64,000 nucleotides of DNA, taken from Gilvibacter sediminis. Lineage in GTDB: Bacteria; Bacteroidota; Bacteroidia; Flavobacteriales; Flavobacteriaceae. The stretch lies in NCBI RefSeq assembly GCF_028561565.1, contig NZ_JAQQTE010000022.1, positions 374,329-438,328 on the forward strand, read 5' to 3'. The position numbers and the translations under genes were made by a program. This document shows positions 58,167 to 64,000 of the stretch, one piece after another; the stretch's first letter is position 1, and every line of letters starts with the position of its first letter. A model generated the notes under the pieces. The model saw only the letters and a list, made by a program, of their open reading frames with translations. It searched no databases and had not been told where the DNA came from.

Positions 58167-59618
58167 TTAGTCATTATTAATAGTAATTGCATCAATTCCG
58201 ATTTCGTCTCGAGATCCGCTTCCAGAAATATCGTCGGTACTCCATCTGATATACAAGAAGTCACCATTTGCTAGAGTAATACCACCTAAGGGAGCAAGTA
58301 GTGAGACGCCAGAGCGATTCTCAGAGATGAAACCTTCTCCTGCCGCTGCAGCTTCAACCGTTGCAAAATCTGCCGCTGGTATGTCTGTGTAAGAAACACC
58401 ATCTGCAGAAACTGAAAGTGTCAATGAGTTAGATCTTGCTTGGTCATTGTTAGACCAAATGGTATAGCTTACAAACAACTGATCTTCCTCTCCACCAGAG
58501 GTGTTCTGGTAACGATACTCGATATATCCAGGAGTAAAGTCACTACCTGTTGGTTGAATCCCAACTATTCTATTAGAAGTAGAGCTATTCTCAAAGGAAT
58601 AGATTCCACCAGAACCTACACCTCCGTCAACATCAAGACCACGCGCACCATCTCCACTTGTTACAGTTCCTCCATAGGCTAAACCACCATCTGAAGCTCC
58701 TCCATAACTAAAGAAGTCAGAGTCTAGTTGTCCAGCTGTGGGGCTTGGTGCAAAGCCAGATCCGTCAAAACCTTGGAATCCTTCGGCAACACGGAAGAAA
58801 CAATCGTTATCTGATTGAAAAGTTCCAGTCAGCATTCCAAAGGCAGAATCAAAACTCCAAGTTCCGGTTACACCTTCACAGCCAAAAGTACTTGCTTCAC
58901 GATAAGCGCCTTCCCAGTTCAATCCAGGTACACTTCCGGCACCGTCTAACTTTGCAGAACTAACTACTGTTCCGCTGTTAGTAGCAAATGATTGGGCGTC
59001 TACAGCTTGGTTTCCTGTAGGCGAACCGTAGTTATTACTTCCAAGAATGATCTGCGTGGTGAGATTCGTCGCATTCCCATAACCGTCAGGGAAGACTACA
59101 TTAAAGGTCTGAGTCACCCCAGTTCCCAATGTAGGGTGGGTTCCACAATCCAAACAAACATAAGTTCCTGTGAGGCTCAGTGGCACAGAACCACCTTTGT
59201 GAGCTACAACAAGGATATCAGATTCTTTACCAGCAAACAAAGCGTTGCTCACAACAGGGTTGTCACCAGCAGTGTCTACAGTAAAGTCAAAACTCATTTT
59301 GTCGTTGTAGAAGTGAAGGTTTTCAATAGCGCTACTCACGTCTACAGCTTCTTCTGCGGTTAGGGTATATTCTTTACCGTTAGCTAGTGTAAGGGTGGCC
59401 TTAGCCAAGGTGTTAATTGAATTTACTGAAGGAAACTCAATGCTCACTGTAGCTCTTGTTTCAGAATCCATAGTGGTAAAGACTCCAGAATAGTTGGTTA
59501 CTAAAGCTTCAGAAATACTGGCTTTAGCATTGGCATCTTGATTTTCAACAGCAATTTGGTCTTCGCTACACGCGGTTAATACAAGCGCGGCAAATAGGGG
59601 TAATAGTATTTTTTTCAT
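58167..59618 (-). CDS. Lipoprotein A of a tandem paralogous pair
   Basis: This 483-residue lipoprotein has signal KKILLPLFAALVLTAC and SEDQ after the Cys. The N-terminal domain (about residues 40-150) contains YSGVFTTMDSETRATVSIEF. A Cys-pair segment follows, LTGTYVCLDCGTHPTLGTG (about 148-166), then a beta-rich region with a WEGAYREAST / GVTGTWSFDS pattern. The C-terminal beta-sandwich (about 325-483) has YIEYRYQNTSGGEEDQLFVS and ends RDEIGIDAITINND, the form of a jelly-roll carbohydrate- or ligand-binding domain. The same order is found in the neighbouring gene. No catalytic residues seen. Surface exposure is likely from the acidic signal after Cys. Function unknown. Confidence 0.75.
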   Translation of the reverse strand: MKKILLPLFAALVLTACSEDQIAVENQDANAKASISEALVTNYSGVFTTMDSETRATVSIEFPSVNSINTLAKATLTLANGKEYTLTAEEAVDVSSAIENLHFYNDKMSFDFTVDTAGDNPVVSNALFAGKESDILVVAHKGGSVPLSLTGTYVCLDCGTHPTLGTGVTQTFNVVFPDGYGNATNLTTQIILGSNNYGSPTGNQAVDAQSFATNSGTVVSSAKLDGAGSVPGLNWEGAYREASTFGCEGVTGTWSFDSAFGMLTGTFQSDNDCFFRVAEGFQGFDGSGFAPSPTAGQLDSDFFSYGGASDGGLAYGGTVTSGDGARGLDVDGGVGSGGIYSFENSSTSNRIVGIQPTGSDFTPGYIEYRYQNTSGGEEDQLFVSYTIWSNNDQARSNSLTLSVSADGVSYTDIPAADFATVEAAAAGEGFISENRSGVSLLAPLGGITLANGDFLYIRWSTDDISGSGSRDEIGIDAITINND

Positions 59619-59638
59619 GAGGTTAATTTTTCAGTGTT

Positions 59639-59669
59639 TAAAAGTACGAGGATTCAATAGCTTAACCAA
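59639..59669 (-). promoter_or_regulatory. Promoter of lipoprotein gene A
   Basis: On the minus strand TTG (59669-59667), 20 bases, then TACTTTTA (59646-59639) matches TTG-N17-23-TAnnTTTG with one mismatch. It lies within a 19-base stretch repeated exactly upstream of the paralogue (61173-61191). Confidence 0.65.
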
Positions 59670-59686
59670 GCTAATGTTGGCGTTAT

Positions 59687-59719
59687 AAAAAAACCCGGAC
59701 GAATTGCCCGGTTTTTTTT
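59687..59719 (-). terminator. Terminator of lipoprotein gene B
   Basis: On the minus strand CCGGGC - AATTC - GTCCGG with flanking A and T tracts forms a hairpin followed by seven T. It closely resembles the terminator after gene A. Confidence 0.8.
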
Positions 59720-59737
59720 GATTTGGTATTATACCTC

Positions 59738-61141
59738 TTAATTAACTTCCTCGAGAAGATAAAAGTTGTCAATTGCGATATCCTCATCTCCAGAATTCAA
59801 TTGGAATTGGATTCTAATGCTTACTGTACCAGATCCTGAGGGGTTTGTTGTACTGTTGTTTTGGAAAGTTCCAACAAAATTGTCAAAGACATTGGTCACT
59901 TCTTTTCCGTCACCAAATCCGTCACCGTTGGTGTCCACACGTGGCGTATTGTTAAAAGTTGAACCTCCTAATTCTCCTTCAATCGCGATGATATCAGTCC
60001 ATATCGTATTATCAAAGCTGTATTGCACGATCACGTTATCAGAATCGTCCCAGTCTTGGTTGGATCCATCGTCGTCTTCTGCTAATAAAAGGTCTACAAA
60101 CAATTGTTCATTACCAGTAACCAAGGTAATGTCGGTGAATTCTAAATAGGCAGGAAGAGTAGCTCCTTCACCATCAATATCTTGAGCGGCAAAGAAGAAA
60201 TTTTCTACAATATTATCAACTACATAGGCGCCCCCAATGTCTGAGCCGTCTGTACGTAAAAAGAAGTCTGTACCACCGTCGGTGAATTCAGCAGTGCTTG
60301 TGGTGTAGGCTCCTGGGGTGCTTTCAAAATCTTCAGCAGCTATAATTCCGGTACATCTTTGATCGGTTGCAAAGATACCAGACTTGTTATTAGCACTTCC
60401 TGTAAAGTACCATTGTCCGATTAATTGCCCACAATCAGCAAGGCCGTTTCCGTATATAACGGTTCCGCTCCAATTTACAGAACCAGCACCAACAGTAATG
60501 GATCCAGTGTCATTAATATCGCAGTAATCAAAGTTTCCAGCGGCCGCACAGCCACTCTGAGCACCATTCCCATTAAAGGTATTGCCATTAAAACTGGTTT
60601 GCGCGGTGTAGGTTTGGTCTCCTGTTCCGTCCCCAGAGATCATAACGTTAAAAGTTCTTGGATTCGGATTTCCGCAAGTATTACAGATGTAGGTTCCCGT
60701 TAATGAGGTTACCGGAGCGCGGCTGGTGGATTTGGCAGTAATGATATCTGCTGCCTCCTTTAAATAGATTACGTTACTTACCGTAGCGTTTGAGCCGTCA
60801 ACATCGGCAGAGAAGTTGAAGCTAACTTCCTTACCTTCAAAAGAGACTAAGTCAATAGCTTCTCCTTTTAGGATTGGAGATGTGCTTCTGGCAACTGTAG
60901 TTGTGCCATCGCTAAAATAAAGTGTAGCCATAGCCACTTCTTCATCGAGGATTTTAATCGTTACAGTGGCGCGTTTATCACCTTTATCGGTAGTAAATAC
61001 ACCTTCGTAGATTCCAAAATTAGAATTGTCAAATGCTTTTAGGTCGAAGGCAGAATCTGCCGGAGCTGTCAGTTCTTGCTCGTCCTGAGAACAAGCCACC
61101 ATAAATAGGGCGCTTAGTGAGAGTATTAGTAGTTTTTTCAT
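59738..61141 (-). CDS. Lipoprotein B of a tandem paralogous pair
   Basis: This 467-residue lipoprotein has signal KKLLILSLSALFMVAC and SQDEQE after the Cys. Domains follow the same order as in its neighbour: YEGVFTTDKGDKRATVTIKI (about residues 44-63), LTGTYICNTCGNPNPRTFNV (about 145-164) with the shared CxxC, GLADCGQLIGQWYFTGSANN, and a C-terminal jelly-roll-like sandwich (about 310-467) with ATLPAYLEFTDI and IAIDNFYLLEEVN. Similarity is at pattern level along the whole length with many substitutions, so the duplication is old. It has its own promoter and terminator. Function unknown; a surface binding protein is likely. Confidence 0.75.
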   Translation of the reverse strand: MKKLLILSLSALFMVACSQDEQELTAPADSAFDLKAFDNSNFGIYEGVFTTDKGDKRATVTIKILDEEVAMATLYFSDGTTTVARSTSPILKGEAIDLVSFEGKEVSFNFSADVDGSNATVSNVIYLKEAADIITAKSTSRAPVTSLTGTYICNTCGNPNPRTFNVMISGDGTGDQTYTAQTSFNGNTFNGNGAQSGCAAAGNFDYCDINDTGSITVGAGSVNWSGTVIYGNGLADCGQLIGQWYFTGSANNKSGIFATDQRCTGIIAAEDFESTPGAYTTSTAEFTDGGTDFFLRTDGSDIGGAYVVDNIVENFFFAAQDIDGEGATLPAYLEFTDITLVTGNEQLFVDLLLAEDDDGSNQDWDDSDNVIVQYSFDNTIWTDIIAIEGELGGSTFNNTPRVDTNGDGFGDGKEVTNVFDNFVGTFQNNSTTNPSGSGTVSIRIQFQLNSGDEDIAIDNFYLLEEVN

Positions 61142-61159
61142 GGGTAAAAATTTAGATGT

Positions 61160-61190
61160 TAAAAGTACATGTATTCAATAGCTTAACCAA
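61160..61190 (-). promoter_or_regulatory. Promoter of lipoprotein gene B
   Basis: On the minus strand TTG (61190-61188), 20 bases, then TACTTTTA (61167-61160). Spacing and sequence equal those of the gene A promoter, with the 19-base identical block at 61173-61191. Confidence 0.65.
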
Positions 61191-61240
61191 GGGCTTTACA
61201 ATTAGATAATCCAGAATTTATCAATTGATTATAAAAACAA

Positions 61241-61267
61241 AGATCCCGAAGCTGAGGCTCGGGATCT
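61241..61267 (-). terminator. Terminator of the M42 peptidase gene
   Basis: AGATCCCGA (61241-61249) and TCGGGATCT (61259-61267) form a perfect 9-bp stem; reading on the minus strand a T-rich tail (TTGTTTTTA) follows. Confidence 0.82.
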
Positions 61268-61284
61268 TATATGATTTTAAATGC

Positions 61285-62370
61285 TTAATCGAAGTAACTA
61301 AAGCTTTCTCCGTCTTTAATTCTCAAGACAGACTCGTAGATCAGCTTAATGACATTCTCCACATCTTCACGGTGCACCATTTCTACTGTGGTGTGCATAT
61401 AGCGCAGCGGCAAAGAGATCAGGGCAGAGGCCACCCCGCTATTGCTGTAGGCAAAAGCGTCCGTATCTGTTCCTGTGGCTCTAGATAGGGCAGAGCGTTG
61501 GAATGGGATGTCATTGTCTTCCGCAGCTTCAATGATCAGATCTCGAAGCTTCTGTTGTACAGCAGGAGCGTAGGCAATCACTGGCCCTTCGCCGATCTTC
61601 TGATGTCCTTGCTTCTTTTTGTCGATCATTGGAGTTGTGGTGTCGTGGGTCACATCGGTCACAATAGCAGCGTTGGGTTGAATCCGCTCTGCGATCATCT
61701 GCGCTCCGCGCAAACCAATTTCTTCTTGTACGGAGTTGGTCACATACAGACCAAAAGGCAATTCCTTTTTGTTCTCTTTTAAAAGTCGAGCAACCTCGGC
61801 CACCATAAATCCACCCATACGGTTGTCTAAAGCGCGGCAAACAAACTTGTCTTTGTTCAAAACGTGGAACTCGTCGGGGTAGGTGATCACACAACCAACA
61901 TGCACGCCCATTTCTTCTACTTCCTTCTTGTCTTTGGCTCCAATGTCAATAAAAATATTCTCTGGCTTAGGGGCTTCTTCCTTAGATCGATTGCGCGTGT
62001 GGATAGCTGGCCAACCAAAGACTCCTTTCACAATTCCTTTTTTGGTGTGAATGTTTACCACCTTAGACGGAGCTATTTGGTGATCACTCCCTCCATTGCG
62101 AATTACATATAATAATCCATTATCGGTAATATAATTGACATACCAAGAGATCTCGTCCGCATGCCCTTCAATGACCACCTTATATTTAGCGTCCGGGTTG
62201 ATCACACCAACAGCAGTACCGTAGGTATCTGTAATAAAGGTGTCCACATAAGGTTTTAGGTACTCCATCCAGAGTTTTTGACCGTCCCATTCGTATCCGG
62301 TAGGGGCTGCATTATTGAGATAAGCCTCCAAAAAGGCCATTGATTTTTTGTTTAATATGGATTTTGCCAT
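61285..62370 (-). CDS. M42-family metallo-aminopeptidase
   Basis: This 361-residue protein has the M42/glutamyl-aminopeptidase marks: APTGYEWDGQKLWMEYL near the N-terminus, VIEGHADEISWYVNYI (first metal His and acidic residue, about residues 65-80), CRALDNRMGGFM (Asp of the bridging position, about 178-189), NSVQEEIGLRGAQM (catalytic Glu pair, about 212-225), IVTDVTHDT (about 235-243) and SLPLRYMHTTVEMV (late metal His, about 323-336). It removes N-terminal residues from peptides in the cytoplasm, as a large oligomer in known members. It is divergent from the DUF4294 gene with only a 99-base gap. Confidence 0.94.
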   Translation of the reverse strand: MAKSILNKKSMAFLEAYLNNAAPTGYEWDGQKLWMEYLKPYVDTFITDTYGTAVGVINPDAKYKVVIEGHADEISWYVNYITDNGLLYVIRNGGSDHQIAPSKVVNIHTKKGIVKGVFGWPAIHTRNRSKEEAPKPENIFIDIGAKDKKEVEEMGVHVGCVITYPDEFHVLNKDKFVCRALDNRMGGFMVAEVARLLKENKKELPFGLYVTNSVQEEIGLRGAQMIAERIQPNAAIVTDVTHDTTTPMIDKKKQGHQKIGEGPVIAYAPAVQQKLRDLIIEAAEDNDIPFQRSALSRATGTDTDAFAYSNSGVASALISLPLRYMHTTVEMVHREDVENVIKLIYESVLRIKDGESFSYFD

Positions 62371-62435
62371 TGCGGGTAATTGTTTAAGAACTCAAATTTA
62401 CAAATTTTAACTAGGCCTATTGGGACGGCTTTTAT

Positions 62436-62443
62436 TAATTTTG
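62436..62443 (+). promoter_or_regulatory. Putative -7 promoter box before the DUF4294 gene
   Basis: TAATTTTG is an exact TAnnTTTG match 26 bases before the ATG at 62470. The nearest TTG upstream is only 13 bases away, so the -33 half is not supported. Confidence 0.5.
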
Positions 62444-62469
62444 GAATGGTTTTAGCAGCCACATCAGTC

Positions 62470-63162
62470 ATGAAAAGAAACCTACTTATATATATAGGAG
62501 TATTTCTGTTGAGTCTCAACTTCTCGGTTCAGGCTCAGGATGAGCGTGAGAATGGTGTGGTTGAAATTGATAGCAGTGAGCGCTTCTTTTATTTTGTAGA
62601 AGGAGATACCATTCCCAGAGAGTTCATAGACCTAGAAGAGGTAGTACTGCTCAATAAGCTGGAATTCACCTCCAAAGAAGATCGCCGACGGTATTTGATC
62701 CTCCGCAGAAAAACTAGAAAGGTATATCCTTATGCCAAGTTGGCTGCAGAACGCTTGCTTTCCTTGCAACAGCGTTTGGACAGTATAGAAGATAAACGCC
62801 TGCGTAAAAAATACACCAAGCGTATTCAGAAATATATAGAAGGAGAGTTCTCAGAACGCCTCAAAAAGCTCACCCGTACAGAAGGGCAGATCTTAGTCAA
62901 ACTCATATACCGGCAAACAGGCAGAACGGCCTTTGATCTGGTGAAAGAACTGCGGACCGGATGGCGAGCTTTCTGGTACAACACTACAGCGAGTATGTTT
63001 GATATTTCGCTTAAAAAAGAATACAAACCCTTTGAGGTTAAAGAAGACTATTTGATTGAGGATATTTTGGAGCGCTCGTTCCAAGCCAATCTTTTAGAGC
63101 GTCAAAAGCCAGCCTTTGACATTGATTTTCTGGATCTTACCGATCACTGGGACAAGCAATAG
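62470..63162 (+). CDS. DUF4294 exported protein
   Basis: This 230-residue protein has a signal peptide (KRNLLIYIGVFLLSLNFSVQAQ). The DUF4294 core has LEEVVLLNKLEFTSKEDRRR, YLILRRKTRKVYPYAKLAAE (about residues 77-96), RLKKLTRTEGQILVKLIYRQ (about 138-157) and ELRTGWRAFWYNTTASMFDI (about 167-186). It is strongly basic and helical. Family function is not known; it is widespread in Flavobacteriia, often as here beside an M42 peptidase gene. The ATG at 62470 begins the signal peptide; a frame extension to 62380 lies over the promoter region. Confidence 0.88.
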   Translation: MKRNLLIYIGVFLLSLNFSVQAQDERENGVVEIDSSERFFYFVEGDTIPREFIDLEEVVLLNKLEFTSKEDRRRYLILRRKTRKVYPYAKLAAERLLSLQQRLDSIEDKRLRKKYTKRIQKYIEGEFSERLKKLTRTEGQILVKLIYRQTGRTAFDLVKELRTGWRAFWYNTTASMFDISLKKEYKPFEVKEDYLIEDILERSFQANLLERQKPAFDIDFLDLTDHWDKQ

Positions 63163-63470
63163 CTGTTAATAAGTCTACAAATTTTATTTTGCCAGTCTCT
63201 AGATTGGTTGTATCTTAGTATTTCGCCTCTAGCCGTACCTGGCATTGTGCGACAATCGTTCTTAAATGTATTATGGGGTTACCGCGCCACGCTACTACAG
63301 GGCTTATAGCCCGTAGCAGACGTTTTGCGGTCGGGCTTTACGCTGCAATTCCTCGGTTCACCTTTGGTGCACCTGTGGGATTTACGCTACACTCCCTAAC
63401 CCAGAATTCTATAAAACGTAACAAATCAAGGCGTTAGAAAGTGTTGAAAAAAAACTTCTAATTTTTTTTC
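63163..63470. other. Structured intergenic stretch of unknown nature
   Basis: This is a gene-free stretch of about 300 bases with unusually GC-rich blocks for an intergenic region. It contains ATTGT-GCG-ACAAT (63244-63256), a 9-bp hairpin CTACaGGGCT-TAT-AGCCCGTAG (63295-63316, one bulged A), CACC-TTT-GGTG (63359-63369), the palindrome GGTGCACC (63366-63373) and an imperfect 20-base direct repeat with 16 identities (63333-63352 and 63377-63396, both around TTTACGCT). No ORF of note, no tRNA cloverleaf. Candidates are an interspersed repeat remnant or a structured RNA. Confidence 0.45.
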
Positions 63471-63477
63471 ATTTTGG

Positions 63478-63510
63478 TTTGGTTTAAAGAAAAACGGTGT
63501 TGTATATTTG
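63478..63510 (+). promoter_or_regulatory. rRNA operon promoter
   Basis: TTTG (63478-63481), 21 bases, TATATTTG (63503-63510) is a consensus Bacteroidota promoter, preceded by an AT-rich tract (63448-63472) that could act as an upstream element. The 16S gene begins about 205 bases downstream. Confidence 0.8.
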
Positions 63511-63716
63511 CACCCGCTAAACGGATGAGTGACTACAAAACACGAGTTGGGTTAAGCGAAAAAGAAAGAACAAAAGTTCATTGATATATTGAATTGACAG
63601 TGTACAATACTAAAGGAAACTTTGGTGTTGAAACGAATAAACCGAGTAAAAATACCCTGAGAGATTTTTTTGGTCAAACTTGGATATAGTAGTTGTTTAA
63701 AATTATTTAAGATTAA
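63511..63716 (+). other. rRNA leader
   Basis: This is the transcribed spacer between the promoter and 16S. It is AT-rich and contains the stretch TTCATTGATATATTGAATTG, a self-complementary segment. It likely holds antitermination and processing sites whose 3' partner would lie beyond the window. A 19-codon ATG frame at 63525 is not considered a gene. Confidence 0.65.
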
Positions 63717-64000
63717 ACGATGAAGAGTTTGATCCTGGCTCAGGATGAACGCTAGCGGCAGGCCTAACACATGCAAGTCGAGGGGTAACAGGAAGGAGCT
63801 TGCTTCTTTGCTGACGACCGGCGCACGGGTGCGTAACGCGTATACAATCTGCCTTGTACTGGGGGATAGCCTTTAGAAATGAAGATTAATACCCCATAGA
63901 ATATGACTGTGGCATCACAGAGATATTAAAGGTTACGGTACAAGATGAGTATGCGTCCTATTAGCTAGATGGTGTGGTAACGGCACACCATGGCGACGAT
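63717..64000 (+). rRNA. rrs: 16S ribosomal RNA, 5' part (cut by window end)
   Basis: TGAAGAGTTTGATCCTGGCT (63721-63740) is the universal 16S start, and ACACATGCAAGTCGAG follows. The first base is placed at about 63717 by alignment of this start with standard numbering. The variable region 1 (GGGGTAACAGGAAGGAGCTT) and GAACGCTAGCGGCAGGCCTA are of the Flavobacteriia type. About 284 bases are present; the rest of the operon is outside the window. Confidence 0.97.

Noticed and set aside
61529..61894. 121-codon minus-strand frame within the M42 peptidase gene
   Set aside because: Out-of-frame shadow of a well-supported enzyme with all metal ligands; rich in Arg and without any motif.
63200..63440. 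Possible integron attC site, suggested by hairpins and the GGCGTTAG at 63430-63437
   Set aside because: The core sites do not fit GTTRRRY/RYYYAAC properly, no integrase or cassette array is visible, and pairing between the ends is poor. Kept only as an unexplained structured element.
63525..63584. 19-codon ATG frame in the rRNA leader
   Set aside because: It lies inside the transcribed rRNA leader, is very short and has no protein-like features.
1..64000. CRISPR arrays, tRNA genes, transposases, phage genes
   Set aside because: No regularly spaced repeats, tRNA cloverleaf sequences, transposase motifs or terminal inverted repeats with target duplications were found on reading both strands.

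Overview
The window reads as chromosomal DNA of a gliding, probably marine member of the Flavobacteriaceae (Bacteroidota). The evidence is the 5' end of a flavobacterial-type 16S rRNA gene at the right edge, promoters of the TTG-N19-21-TAnnTTTG type instead of -35/-10 boxes, the gliding/type IX secretion genes gldF and gldG (here one reading frame), a T9SS-type C-terminal sorting domain, lipoproteins with acidic residues right after the lipidated Cys, an ECF sigma/FecR/TonB-receptor signalling set, and families such as DUF4294, DUF4870 and DUF1304. No phage, insertion sequence, CRISPR array or tRNA was recognised.

Region 1 (1-21.2 kb, all + strand) is one long, tightly packed surface-polysaccharide locus. 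It encodes a Wzy-type polymerase, a Wzx-type flippase, four glycosyltransferases, a complete UDP-L-FucNAc pathway (CapE/CapF/CapG) with a WbuB-like transferase, a PglF/PglE/PglC-like set that makes a 4-amino-4,6-dideoxy sugar and places it on undecaprenyl phosphate, a secreted helical-toroid protein and a Wzi-like outer-membrane capsule protein. Five different sulfotransferase-family proteins are built into it, four of them back to back. The simplest reading is a sulfated, amino-sugar-containing capsule or exopolysaccharide.

Region 2 (21.2-28.0 kb) holds two very acidic lipoproteins that share a repeated C-terminal domain, divergent from an ECF sigma factor - FecR anti-sigma - STN-type TonB-dependent receptor operon, with a TonB protein convergent to it. 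Region 3 (28.2-36.8 kb) is an export and ion-homeostasis operon: a CPA1 Na+/H+ antiporter, a periplasmic-binding-protein/TolC fusion, an RND adaptor, an RND pump and a K+-channel-like protein.

Region 4 (36.8-43.9 kb) has a MORN/TPR secreted protein, a membrane-anchored TPR-LuxR-type regulator flanked on both sides by repeated TTGCACCC motifs, a 51-residue ORF absent from ordinary ORF lists, and a large T9SS-exported metalloprotease-like protein.

Region 5 (44-58 kb) is mostly housekeeping: mnmE, dnaN, the gldF-gldG fusion, a SAM hydrolase-like protein, phoH, purC, DUF1304, a PagL-like outer-membrane protein, an amino-acid/Na+ symporter and an MBOAT/SGNH acyl-transfer pair. Region 6 (58-64 kb) contains two tandem paralogous lipoproteins whose promoters and terminators are duplicated as well, an M42 peptidase, a DUF4294 protein, a structured intergenic stretch of unknown nature and the rRNA promoter leading into a truncated 16S gene.

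All assignments come from reading sequence and motifs. No database search, structure prediction or alignment program was run.
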